From the NCBI GenBank assembly GCA_001643675.2, contig LSRY02000033.1:62001-126000 (forward strand): a DNA stretch of 64,000 nucleotides. Direction: 5' to 3'. The position numbers were made by a program, and so were the translations under genes. A model generated the notes under the pieces. That model was not told the origin of the DNA, ran no database searches, and saw only the letters and a list, made by a program, of their open reading frames with translations. This stretch comes from Monocercomonoides exilis. Taxonomy: Eukaryota; Preaxostyla; Oxymonadida; Polymastigidae. The number at the start of each line of letters is the position of its first letter. Positions within the stretch are counted from its first letter, which is position 1. Below, piece after piece: positions 44,720 through 56,682 of the stretch.

Positions 44720-45880
44720 ATCTTTTTTCTGGACTTTTCATCATTTTCAACAAATATACCAAAACGCAATCGCATATTCATTTATATATACACTTTCAAA
44801 AGATGTCTTTTCTCCCAAATTGATATCTTTGCGTTTTTGCTCTTTTTCATTCCCTCTTTTCCTCAATATCTCAAGTGTCTATTAAATGTGACAGTGAAAC
44901 GTTCAAATTTGGAACAACATAAAAAGGTTTTTGTATGTCAGTGGATTGAAGCAAACACTTTTTGGATAAAATATATTTTCATAGTTGCTTTCTGTTATTA
45001 TTTCTTGTCAACTTGCATATCACATGGTTTCACATGAATGTCAACAGAAATATGAACACAAAATTATTTGTTTTAATGATTAGCATCCACAGAATAAGAA
45101 TAATTTTTTTCTCTCCAACTTTTGGCTTTTGGAAATTGAAAGATAACGTGCTCATTAACTCATCTTGAAAAAATCCAGAACGTGCTTTAAACAATGAGGA
45201 ATATATTGTTCATGATCAGCTGAAATTGAAATGGAAATCAAAAAACAATGGAAAGAATATCATCTTATTCTATCAAAATCGAGCCATTTGAATGTTCAGT
45301 TTTTGTGCTTTCAACGAAACAGAATCACAGAAATAACGTCTTTTTTGGGTTTTAAAATTCATATTACAGATATGAGAAAAGTTCAGTTATTAACTGATAA
45401 TATCTTTTTCAATTGCTTTAAAGTTTTCAAAAGTCTTCTATAATTGTCTTCAATACAACCTCACTTGTTTTATGATCAGATTATTCATTTTTTTTAAAAC
45501 ATGGAAAAGCAAACTCATTGCATTGAGCAGATATGCATGTTGAATTGCTCTCGCTGGAGTCCTTATTACTGAAAAATCTCTAACTTTAAGAAATTTGTGG
45601 ATTTGACAATTTCTCAAATATATTTTCTTCATGATTATTTATGTTATTTACAAGAATTGGGAGTGATTCAACCATTATATGAGATCATATGAGCGACGTT
45701 TAAAAATACATCACTTCCATTTGCTCACGATGTAAATAATTATCTAATTATATCATATTTCGATTCGACCTAAATTCATAAAAAAAAGGCAAACCTTTAT
45801 AAAACTTTTGTGATTAAGATTTTGATAAGACCTGTATTCCTTCGTTTTCACAAGTTCGTATCAAACTGAAAAGAAAGAAA
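44720..45880. other. Gene-free stretch upstream of the beta-helix gene
   Basis: AT-rich, with short ORFs (44837-45037, 45231-45443) that show no recognisable domain. It presumably contains the promoter of the gene starting at 45881. Confidence 0.4.
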
Positions 45881-48800
45881 ATGTACAAATTTCATTGTTT
45901 TGCTATTTCTGTGATTGGAGCGATGATTGAACTTGATTGTGAGAATAATGTTTTTCAAAAATTTCACCAATCAAACCTTGAAAGAGAAAAGAACAGAAAT
46001 TTGGAGTATTCAAGGAATAAGTTCATTGAACAAACAAGAAAAAAAGAAATGAGAATTGGATTCGAACGAAGTATTCTGAAAGCAAGACAAATACTTCGCA
46101 ATTCTTCAATTGAAATAATCCAGATGATCCTTGTTTGCACATGCACGGAAAACTCGTTTTCAGTTTATTCTGAAAGTTCATTCAATATTATGTCAAGTAT
46201 TTTTGAGTTTCCAAATGAGAGTAATCACTCTCCTCTCAGCTGTTGTGAAGGAAGCGTTTATTTGACTAATATTTCGATATTTCCAAATTCAATAAATCGA
46301 AGAGTTGGACCAATTATTGAAAGAAAATCACATGGAAATACTAATGCTTGTAATGGAAGATTATTTGTTAGATGCTCTTTTTTCACAACCTTCAGCATTT
46401 CGTCAGGTCCGTTTCTTTATTCGGAGAGTGTTTCGAGTGTTTTGATTAGCAACTCCATTTTCGCAAATATCTCTTCAAAAACATTTGTCGATTCAGTTAA
46501 TGAGAAAGTGGGTCCATGTTTTTCCACGGTTGAAAGTTGTTGTTTTCACTCTGTTCGGAACGTGATTGATGGAGGAATTGTGAAATCTATCAATTCCCCA
46601 TCGTCATCACTCGTTTTTAGAAACTCAACACTTCGTTCCTGTTATCGATCTGTAAATGAAAACACCGAAAAGATTGGATCAAAAGAAGATCCCATGAAAA
46701 AATCTCAGAGAATAATGGTAGAAAATGGCGATCATGTATTTGAATGGTGTGAATGGAAGGATCTTCTCAAGTCAACTTCTGAAGGAGGTGCTATTTGTTG
46801 TCAGTTGAACAACAAAAAAATGTCGATTTCATTTTGCTTGTTTGGGAATTGTTCAACATCCTCGAGCGGCGGAGCGATATATCTCGACTCTTTATCTGAT
46901 ACAAAAATCACCTTCACAAATTTTTCATTATGCTTCTCTGATACGCATGCAGGTGGAATGTTTTATCGAACTCCATCAGCAGCGTCTTTCGAAATGTCAG
47001 ATTGCCTTTGTACAAATTGTTCAATAAAATCCGACAGAGGCCCTTTCACATATCTTTTTTTGGATGGGCACTATTCAGGATATTTCTTGTTTAAGAAAAC
47101 AATAGTGATGAACAACAAACGGAATAATAGTTTTGGGGCTTTATCCTTCAGTTTTCCAACACAGACAGAAATTATGAATATTTCTGAATGCCGTTTCGTC
47201 GGCAATACTGTGAAATCAACTTCAAATGATTGTGGAGGAGCTGCAATGTTTTTTTTTATTGCTATTCTTGGATGAAAGGAAAACAGTTTATTTCGTTTTG
47301 TTTCTTTCATAAGAATATTGACGAAGGAGAAAGAGGAAATGATGTAAAGTTCAGGGAGTATTCAAATCTGACATCATCTCCATTCCTTGAATGCTTTTCA
47401 ACAGCAAGTGAAAAGAGAGTTTGGTATAACGGAACAGCTGTTAATGATGAATATAATGAATGGCTGCCACTTGGAGCAAGAAAGAGATATGTTGCGTAAA
47501 AAGGAAGTGATGATGAAGAAATATGTGGTGTTATTGAGGATGATCCATGCAAAACAATTGGGTATGCTGTTGATAGCGCTTTTGCAGATATGTTTCAAGC
47601 GTTGATTCTGTTGGAATCATCGTTTAACCCTTCTAAATCAATTAACATTGGAAGGAAGATAATTATTTTGGAGGGAAATGGGATTGAAAAGTCAATAATA
47701 ACATCTTCTAAGCTGCTTTCAAATTCATTATTCCAGATATCAACTGGAATGCTTTCAATTTCTTCCTTAAAGATAATTCGTGTGCCGTCTCATATGGAAT
47801 CACCAACCCTATTTGCTTTAAATGAAACAAATGGAAAACTGCAGTTGAGCTTTCTGACAATTGTTGGAAATGGAGAATCCTGTCCAATAAGAAATTGCTT
47901 GTTTTAAATTGAATCAGGTTCATTTTCGTTGAACAACACAAACATTTCACTGTTAACGTTCACATCGTCTGTTGTCATATTGTCACTTGGATTGCTTAAC
48001 ACACCTGTGCTTATAAACTCTTCATCATTCGCATCAGTCACTTGTCTGGAAGGAGGGTGCTCAGCTTTTTTCAGCTTTTCATCAACATCTACCTTTTCAT
48101 TATTTTCTGTTGAAATATCAAATTGTTCTTGTTCATCACTCTTATCCACAGCTTCTTTACCAAAATCAACAAATGGAGGTTGTTTTTCTTTTTTCTCTTC
48201 ATCTTTAACCATGCAGTTGATTGTGAGGGATACTTTGTTTTGGAGATGTTGCGTTGACGAGAAGGATAAAAAAGGGAAAGGAGGGGCAATTTTCGTGGAT
48301 TGCAAGAGTTCAGGCGAGTTAAAATTTGAAGAAGTTTCATTTGACAGATGCGCTGCGGGTGTTGGAAATAATTTGTTTATTGTGAGCAGTTATCTGAATG
48401 AAACAATCTCAAAGGAAAGGTTTTTATTTCAATCGAAAAGTACAAGGCAGATAAAAATGGATTTGTTGGAAGTGATGAAACGTTTGTTAATATTGATCTT
48501 TTGAGGTTCTTGATGGAGTACAAAGAATAGACAGTATTCGTTTCAAACGTGAATGAATTGGACATATTGAGATGCGGAAGTAATGAGGAACCTTGCAATT
48601 CGATTGAGTTTGGATTGTCGCATTGGATCGGTGAGGTAATTGAAAAGTTGGTGGTGATTTCAAAAAGTGTGAAAGTTAAACGCGAAATTGACATGAGCGG
48701 AGTTCGGATTGCACCTGACAACGAAAATGAAATGGTATTGATGAACTTTGAATCTGAAATAAATGGAAATGAAAAGTGGGTGATGGAGAACAGTGAGAAC

Positions 48801-51800
48801 TTTTCAATGGAGCTAATCTCAGTAATGGTTCCCGGTTGCTTCTCTCCTCAAAGGAAATGTTTGATTGAATCACGTTCTGGAATCCTCAAAATGAGTCAAT
48901 GCTGATATGCTCCTGAATTGCTTTCTGCAATTGTGAAGCATTCATTAATTTTTGTTATATCTGGGAGTTTTGAGTGCATTCAATTGTCGATCGATACATC
49001 ATTAGCTTGCTCATTTTGTGAATCGCTGTTTGTAATTTCCACACAATCAGCATCTATATCTTTCCTCAACACATCTCTTTCAAATGTCAAAGTTCAGGAT
49101 AAACCTCTCATAAACATTCATCATTCTCAAGACAGTATTTCAAGGAATACCGTTTGCGAAGTGATGGTGCATTCAGTTTGTGTGAATGCAATAAACCAAG
49201 GGGATACAAACGAAAGTGTGATTGAAAGTGTAGGAAATGAAAGTGTTGGATTGAAGTTCATAAACTCAACATTCAGAGGGTGCTTGGCAAAGGAGAGTTT
49301 GAAAGGAGGAGGGATGAGAGTCAAATTGAGAGGAGAGAGCTTTTTGAGGATAACCGATGGGGATATGGAGTGGTGTGAGAGTTCAACTATTGGTGGACGT
49401 GGAGGAGGGTGCTATTTGGATTGCGTAGGCGAAGATGAATGGAAAAGTGGAATGGTTGCTCCAATTCTTGATGTGAAATTCAGAGGTGTCAGATTTGAGG
49501 CGAACAATGCAAGTGTTGGACGAGATGTATTCATGAAATGTCATGTGATAGAAGAGCAGATTTCAAAGGAAAATTTTCAAGTTGATTTCGACGAAGAAAT
49601 ATTTGAAAGAAATAATGCAATGCACGGCGAAGAAGTTGTAAATGAAGGTGTTGATATTGATTTAATTCCATTTGTTGAGTTTTTTAAAGGAAGTTAAGTG
49701 TTTGTTGGAGTGACCGGCGGAAAAGATAACGCAAGATGCGGAAAAGTGAATGAACCATGTTTATCTCTGAATGAAGGCGTTAAGCATTTGGGAAGTGAAT
49801 TTCATCGGACTATTTTTGTGAACACTTTCTGCTGCGTGGATAAAGGAATAAAGGCAAGAGACGTTCACATATGCTCCATTAGTTCAGAGAAGAGCAAAGT
49901 CTTTTTAAATAAGCAAATTGGGGAGTTTGAAGATGAACGATGTGCTTTATTGATGTCCGGAGAAGGATCATTGAACAAACTGATTATTGAATTTGGAGAT
50001 GATATTGAGTTTGAAGGAGATTCAATTATTGAAGTATCGGACGGAAATATATCAATTTTGTATTGTGAAATTCTGTCGCAACAGTTATATCCGTTAATGC
50101 TGAATTTTTCAATTGTCATATTGAAGGAAGGGTTGTTGGAGCTTTTTTGCACAACATTCAGCTCAATAAAAACTTCTAAGAAGATAATTTGCCTGATGAG
50201 TGGTGTTGAGATAACGATGACAAAAGTGAACATGACTGGAGTAATTTGTGAAAATCTGATGAAATGTGATGGATGTGCTTTGAATTGTAATAGTATGGTT
50301 ATATGCTCAGCCGAAACCAAAGAAGATTCAATTGTTGTTGAATCAAATTCAAATGTCTCATTTGAAAAATTGAATGTTGAGAATGCAAGCGTATGCAAAG
50401 GTTCATTTATGACTGCAAGAAAGATAACAACAGAAATGAATCAAAATTTTCAACATGTCGAAACAGATGCAGATGCAAATTTCCTTGAGCTTTCAATTTC
50501 ACTGTCTTCATTCAATAATATATCAACAAAATCAAATATCTCCCATGTGATAATCTGTCATTCTACCTCCTTTTTAAATATCTTCAACGTTTCATTATCA
50601 AATTTGAATCCATCTTCATCCACGACGATAGGAAAGGCTATGTGCATCATTTCATGTTTAAATGGATTGATTACTCAAAGCCAGTTCAACGGAAATTGCA
50701 TAAAAACAGATGAGAATAATGGTGAAAATAAACTTGAAAGAGATATATGTTCATGGAACGGATCGTTGTTGGCTGCTCTGAATAGCGTAATTGTTTTGAA
50801 CAACACTGATATCTGTTATTCATCATTTGGAGGTTTATCAGAAAGTGGAGGATACGTGATTATTAAAGCAGGTTATTTTTCAAACAACAATCCTGAATAT
50901 GAAAGATATATTTCAATCAGAAGAAACATATTGTGCTCTGAAAATGGAATCATGAATGTTGAGAGCTTAAAAGGAGGAGATGGATGGAAAGACAATTCAT
51001 CAAAGTGGATTATGAATGAGGGATGCAAATTGGAAGGGATTGTTTCAGAAAGGGATTCGTCATTCTTTATTCCTATATTGGAGAGTGTGGAAGCAAAAGA
51101 AGAGACAAATAGATTGAAGCTGATATTCAAAGGAATGCTTTTTATTCCATTCAATCTGTCATTCAGAGTTGTGAAGAGAAAAGGAGAAGAGAAAGAGATT
51201 GAAAAACATGATTTTGAAGGAAATGGGTTTTTATCAGAAAGAGAAGTTGAAGGGTGTGTGGAGAAAAAGCTGATGAGCATCTGTGGTGAAGAGACAGAAG
51301 TGAGTGTGTGTATTCTGTTTGGTGATTTGAAAAATCCATCTTCAACTGATTCTTTCATTCTGAAAAACAGAAGTGAGCCCAAGGCAAATGGAGATGAAAG
51401 GATTGCTGAAGGAGGAAAAGAAGGAAAATCTTCTTTGTTGTTGATTATTATTGTGTTGGTTGTTGTATTATTCATTGTTCTGATTGTATCTGTTGTTTTG
51501 GCTGTTCGATGGAGAAAGCAAAAGAGAAGAATAGAAGAATTGGAAGTGATTGTTGAAGACACAGTGAAGAAGGATCAGAAGGCATTTGAGATGGTGACGA
51601 TGGAGATGTCTCCTGAGGAACAATGGCGAAAAGCAGAAAATGATGCAGAAAAAGTAAATAAAGCGAAGACAAAGTTAGGTTTATATTCAAAGAAAATGGC
51701 ACATTCCGAATCATCTGAATATTTGCTGGCAGAGAGTGGATCAACTGAATACATCTTGGGGAGAGATTCAGATAAGATTCCTGATTGGGCATTAGAAAAG

Positions 51801-52766
51801 TTGGAAGAAGATGAAGATGATATTTCAAGGAAGCGGACTCCATCCCCATCCATCTCATCCACTTCAACAACTTCAACCACTGATACTTCAGACACAGAAT
51901 CCACGTTTGTTCGGAGAGAGGACTTGTGCCCCACCACCTCATCGATGTCGAATCTGGTGGATGCAATGGCCTGTTCGTCTCCTCATGAGAAACTGATTGT
52001 AGATTTGAGGGATTCATTGTTCATGTTGCTTCATGGAAGGAATGAGAAGAAAGAGATGGCAATAGGCACGTTGAAGGAGAGAGAAGTGACAGCTGCTCAG
52101 ATCCTGTTCTGGGTGGCTAATCTTGCACTTTACTCATTTGATGAAATGGAAAATCCTCTTTCTTCTCTTTCCAATTTGAGCCCTCACATTGTTCTTTTCT
52201 CAGAACATATGGTGATCTGCATTGTGATGCATTCCGACTTTTCTTCTGACGATGATTCCTCATCCATCTCTTCATCGACTGTTGTAACATCTGCAAGTGA
52301 TGATAGTGACTCTCTGCCCTCTTCTGCGTTTGAGGATGATGAAGACAACAGGAAGGAATGCATGCGATGGAAGGCGCCGGAGCTGCTGATGAACAAGAAG
52401 ATGGATGCAACGAAGGAGTCTGTTGCATTCTCGATTGGAATGTTGTGGGAATGCTTAACATTAAAGATTCCATTTGGTGAATACGAAGCCGAAGTTGCTG
52501 GGCAGAAGATAGTCAATGGAGAGAGGCCAAGTGTTGAAGCCATTGGAGAGAGCAGCTTGAAGGGTTGTGTGATGTCGAGTTTTGCGACTTGCCCATCAGC
52601 GAGGCCAACACTCATCGATGCCAAAAGAGTGTTTATTGTGCGTTTTCCGGCAGATGCTGCTGTGCTCACAATGTCTGATGCCGTTGATATTGAGCAGTTA
52701 TCGGATCGTGATGACTCATCTGGAAGGTTTATTGAAAGCGACAATTCTTCGACACTCACAAGCTGA
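45881..52766 (+). pseudogene. Beta-helix surface protein with TM and kinase C-lobe remnant, frame broken
   Basis: It starts MYKFHCFAISVIGAMIELDC, a signal peptide. Long right-handed beta-helix repeats follow, with GGAIYLD-, GGGCYLDC- and GNxxF-type turns. Three modules open with CGVIEDDPC (47526), RCGSNEEPC (48567) and RCGKVNEPC (49734). A TM helix lies at about 51430-51505 (LLLIIIVLVVVLFIVLIVSV), then basic residues. The cytoplasmic part ends in a kinase C-lobe: RWKAPELL, AFSIGMLWECLTLKIPFGEY, CPSARPTLIDA. No N-lobe is visible. The frame is broken by a 1-nt shift in a T run (about 47249), a shift near 48450, and stops at 47497 (TAA), 47905 (TAA), 48528 (TAG), 48903 (TGA) and 49695 (TAA). The last 1,022 codons are intact. 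The family has the style of oxymonad surface proteins, by recall. A pseudogene is most likely; a few breaks could be assembly errors. Confidence 0.8.
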
Positions 52767-53050
52767 ACTGTTTCCCACACGACAACCGCAATGTTGTGAC
52801 TTCCAAAGCAGAAACTGCAAAATTGAAATTTCAGTAATTTTATTTAATGCGAACGAAGCCCCAGAGTCTGTAAAGAAAGTGATTTTTTTTTTTTTTTTTT
52901 TTTTTGCATTTTTTGTTGAAGTCACTGGCTTCAAGAAGCTGATGAAGTTTCCACAGATAAATTGCTTTGGGATATCAATTATTCTTTTGCAGATGGATGT
53001 GATGGCTTTTGATGACGAGGAAAGGAGCATCATCGGTGGACAATTGGTAG
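52767..53050. other. Short intergenic region between convergent genes
   Basis: It includes a 23-nt T run at 52883-52905. No gene is seen apart from the 3' flanks. Confidence 0.5.
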
Positions 53051-53879
53051 TCATGGACGAGTCGGATTTGCTTGTCTCATTTCGCATTCTTCATTGTTAA
53101 CTTGATTTTGCTCTTTGCCTCCATCCCAGAAACTCTTGCGATTTTCGTTTTCTTTTTGTTCAATCTGCATCTGTAAAAACATTGTAATTGCCTTTGAAGA
53201 ATGCAAAGCTCTTTTCATCACTTGTTGTTTGTCAAAAATTCTCTTCGCCTGAGTTTTTTTGTTTCAATTCAATGACGATTTCTTTTCTTTGAATCAAAAT
53301 CGTTCCAAGCCACCTAAATGTGCATTCTTTCATTCTCTTTTCTTTTTCTTTTCTTTTTCTTTTCTTTTCTTCTTTTTCCTTTTTTGTTGGAATTGAACAA
53401 AATAAAATCCTTATAAAAGTGATTGACTTACCTGCAAAACATTATCGAATATGTCTTTTGGAGCAACAATTTCCTTCAGCTGCAAGATTTCTTCATTTCA
53501 TAAAAATCATCTCTTGAATTCTTTTCTGAACATCATTCTTCCAAAATTGATAGCAATTGAAAAACACGTCAAAAAAAACATTGCTTCTTTCATCTGCTTT
53601 ACACGTGTCCTTATGGTTTGTTGAATTTTCTGAAAAGGAGCAAAAATTATACAATGTTTGCATCTTTTCTTTTGTCACTCTCCAATCTGACAATAATTTT
53701 CCGATATTATTTGCTTCTTGTTCATACTTTTTTGCTGTGCCTTTTGTAACACGGAGAGTGTTTTTATAGAAACACTTGCTATATAGAAGTGAAGTTCCGA
53801 CAATAAAAGAGCAACTTTTTAATATCTTTTTTGAATATTGTCTTCCATCTTCAACACATATGTAACCCTCTAATTTATA
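53051..53879 (-). CDS. BAR-like helical protein, spliced, 5' end not found
   Basis: Proposed exons on the minus strand are 53879-53532, 53479-53432 and 53170-53051. Introns are GTTCAG...TTGCAG (52 nt) and GTAAGT...TTACAG (261 nt), with all phases zero. The product contains KLEGYICVEDGRQYSKKILK, a helix with SFIVGTSLLYSKCF, then NIGKLLSDWRVTKEK, VFFDVFFNCYQFW, NDLKEIVAPKDIFDNVLQ and MQIEQKENENRKSFWDGGKE. The three-helix pattern and the DLKEI..KDIFDNVL phrase resemble BAR domains of ACAP/ASAP-type proteins that bend membranes. Upstream, the frame closes with TAA at 53888. A possible earlier exon (FIELEKQYKMLDVIN) lies just beyond it in a shifted frame. It is therefore either 5'-incomplete or degenerate. 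Confidence 0.4.
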
Positions 53880-54439
53880 CTCTAGTTAATCACATCAAGC
53901 ATCTTATACTGTTTCTCTAATTCAATAAATTAGTAACAAACATTATTATCTCAAATATTATGGGACTGATAAAATAAAATAAATCTTTTTGAATTCTTTT
54001 AACATTTTTTTTTCTAAACAAAACTCTATTTCTCAATTTGAGCATCAGCATCATAAAAAAATAATATAAAATAAAAACTATTATATTCTGTCTAATTTTT
54101 TTTTCTTTCCTGATGACAACTTTAGCCATAGTGACTTGATGCATTTTTGGAATTATCAAATTTTGCTTTTGAAAAAGATTTCTTTTTCTTTTTCTTTTCT
54201 TTTTTTTGCGTCTTTTTTCTTTTTGACTATCACCTTTTTGCTTTTCCAAAATCCGATATCTCTTGAAAAAAGAAAAAGAAACTCACATATTGATGAATTC
54301 AAAATTATTTTTCACAATCCAAGAAACAATTTCAACGAAAAAAAAATTATCATCCAAAATAAAAAAATAAAAGGCTTATGAGTTATAAAAGCGAAAGATA
54401 TTATAATTTTGAATTGAGCTTTGAGCATTGAATCAAGCT
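53880..54439. other. AT-rich stretch with no supported gene
   Basis: Minus-strand fragments with Lys-rich composition occur at about 54160-54250 and could be further exons of the BAR-like gene. I could not join them in a consistent frame. Confidence 0.3.
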
Positions 54440-55872
54440 TTATGCAAAATATAAAAACCAGTCGACTTTAATAAAAAAAACAAATATGTGCAAAAATGAA
54501 CATTGTTTAAACAATAATAATAAAAAAAGAAGCAAACCATGAAAGACGAGAAGGTAATATTTGATAAATTCTAAAATTCTTATAATTCTTTGCCTTACGG
54601 AACTTGGAATTCTTTTGTAGTACCACAACCGTTGATCAAATATATTTTCTATTTCATGAAGCTCTAAGGTTGATGGTGGAATAAAAGAAGTGTCGGTTAT
54701 AAAATTTGGCCTGTTTAAACGAATAAATGATGAGGGGATGTTATTTACATGAAGAGAAAGCGAATTAGATTCAATATCTGATGGATTTTGCATTGATGCA
54801 GGTGAAAGCGCAGATGAGCTTGGATTGTTTGAACACTCCTTTTGATTCTCTCTATTGATTACCATCATATCATTATCATCTTTCTCTTTCACCTCAATAC
54901 TGTGCGTTTCTTTGCGCTCAAGCTCAAAATTGCACCCATCTTCACAGCTGCAAGTGTTGCTGTTAGAGGCAGTGTTGTCGTCTGATGATGATGATGATGA
55001 TGATGATGATGCAGAACGTTGATGATTTGGATTCTTATCAATTGGCTCTCTGCACACAGGGCACATATACCCATGCTTTCTGATCCATTTTCTCAGACAT
55101 CTCCGATGCACCATGTGCCCACAGGATGCAATTGTCACCACATTCAATTTCTCAAAAAAGTCTTCTTTCACTCCCAGATGGACTTGCTTACCAATCAATT
55201 GTGATTTTCTGATATTGTGAAAAGACGGATCAAACTCAATCACACAGGTTGAACTGTTCTCGTCGAAATGATTCATTTTTTCGAGGATTGCTGGTCGAAT
55301 GCTGTTGTCTTCAATAGCCCTCCCGAAACAATGCGCAGCATACATTCTTTTCTGAGAAATAATTGAAATGAATATTCAAATGATAAATTCAAATTGTCAA
55401 AAGATAGAAATTAATTGAAATGGATTATTAAACAGCAAGTTAATCAAAAACATTGAAATTTATTTCAGAAAAAGGAAATGTCGTTTAAATTATTGAAAAT
55501 TATTATGAATAAAATTCAAGAGAATAAAAAAATAAAATACAATAAAAATATATTTAAATCACATACAAAGCAGTTTATGTACTCACAAAATTTTTTTCGA
55601 TAGGATCGATAACAACATGGACAAAATGTGAATATTTCTGGATGCTTTTGTGTGTTCCCATCCAACAAGTCGCGTCTTTCACTTTCCTAACAATAAAGGC
55701 AAAAAATAATGTGTTAACATATTGAAAAAGAAAGAAAGAAAGAAAGAAAAAAGAAAAGATTTCTATTTGAAAATCATACAATCCAATTTATGTTTGATGA
55801 TATGTCTTTTGATGCTAAGCGAATAGAAGTTATAATTGTCAAAAAAAGAATGATGGATGGAATTCCTTTCAT
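54440..55872 (-). CDS. RING-type zinc-finger membrane protein, three exons
   Basis: Exons on the minus strand are 55872-55780, 55686-55567 and 55351-54440. Introns are 93 nt (GTATGA...GTTAG) and 215 nt (GTATGT...CTCAG), phase 0 throughout, giving 374 residues. It begins MKGIPSIILFLTIITSIRLA, a signal peptide or anchor. FCPCCYRSYRKKFCEYINCF supplies the first cysteines. About 110 residues later comes IASCGHMVHRRCLRKWI and MCPVCREPI, a RING half-site (C-H-H-C, C-C) as in E3 ubiquitin ligases. A Ser/Asp/Asn-rich linker follows. The C-terminus has a hydrophobic stretch (YYLLVFHGLLLFLLLLF) likely to span a membrane. Probable role: membrane E3 ligase. The long gap between ligand pairs resembles UBR-type RINGs; substrate unknown. 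Confidence 0.6.
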
Positions 55873-56003
55873 TGCATTATTCACATTAGTCAGTGCTAAA
55901 AACAACTTATGAATAGCATTAACAGGTCTTTTTTTAAAATATGTCATGACATTCTTTCACCAACAATTGCAGTACAGATTTTTGTGTGTTTGTCAAAATT
56001 ATG

Positions 56004-56682
56004 TCAATTGAATAAATAAATAAATATTAAGTAAATTGGGAATAATAAACTGCTCACATCTATTTTCTCGTCTTCGTCTGAACATTTTTTTGTGCTAAAC
56101 ATTTTCTTAATAAGCCGCTCTTTTGAAATTTTTGAACGTTTTGCCCCAATGTCAACATCAGCAACAAATCCATCCTCTCTTTAAATAAAATATAAATTTT
56201 AACTTTTTCCATCGATAATAATATATAACGAATCAAACGTCATCAGTATCAAAGAATTTGTAACAGGTTTTTGATATTTTCTTCTCCATTCATCAACAAT
56301 TTTATGTGCCAACGATCTGCATCTTTCTTTTGTCTCGCAATCTTGCTGTTTAAAAGAAATGAATGGTATGAGAGAAAGAAAATTTGCAAATAAGCAAAGA
56401 AAATTTCATAACTGGAACAAATATCAAAGACAGTTGTCTATTCTTTTCTTTTCCAACTGATCTTACAATTTTTAACAGTTCAACGAACCTTTCCATGCTA
56501 ATGGTGTGCGTTAAATCGCATATTTCCATTGGAGGTAAAATGTCAACTGCTAAATAATCAGTTAAAGATGAAATCTCGCTTTTTTTAAAACATAAATTTG
56601 GCTCAATTCTTGGATCTGGAACTCCTTCAGCAAACAATGATCCAAAAACATATATAATCACAAACATATTAAATAATTTCAT
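56004..56682 (-). CDS. Small helical protein with a possible TFIIS-N/IWS1-like segment
   Basis: Exons on the minus strand are 56682-56413, 56345-56239 and 56178-56004, with introns of 67 nt (GTTATG...AACAG) and 60 nt (GTTTGA...TAAAG) and consistent phases. The product is about 183 residues if read to the TGA at 56004. It may instead end sooner if the GTGAGC at 56057 is a splice site. The start MKLFNMFVIIYVFGSLFAEG is signal-like. The middle has ISMERFVELLKIVRSVGKEK and, across the first splice, QDCETKERCRSLAHKIVDEW, reminiscent of the final helices of the TFIIS N-terminal/IWS1 fold (LAKELVxKW). A basic segment, IGAKRSKISKERLIKKMF, follows. A signal peptide does not fit a nuclear elongation factor, so the first exon or the family call may be wrong. 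Confidence 0.35.

Noticed and set aside
47497-49697. Stop-codon reassignment as an explanation for the interrupted beta-helix gene
   Set aside because: All three stop codons occur as interruptions, frameshifts are also present, and the 8,834-codon giant frame contains none of TAA, TAG or TGA, so a standard code with gene decay is simpler.
49865-52780. Minus-strand ORFs opposite the beta-helix/kinase gene, up to 229 codons
   Set aside because: They are antisense shadows of the intact 1,022-codon plus-strand frame, which carries recognisable domains.
53917-54249. Minus-strand Lys-rich ORF of 110 codons
   Set aside because: It has no ATG at its start, it is homopolymer-driven (AAG/AAA runs), and it could not be joined to the BAR-like exons in frame.
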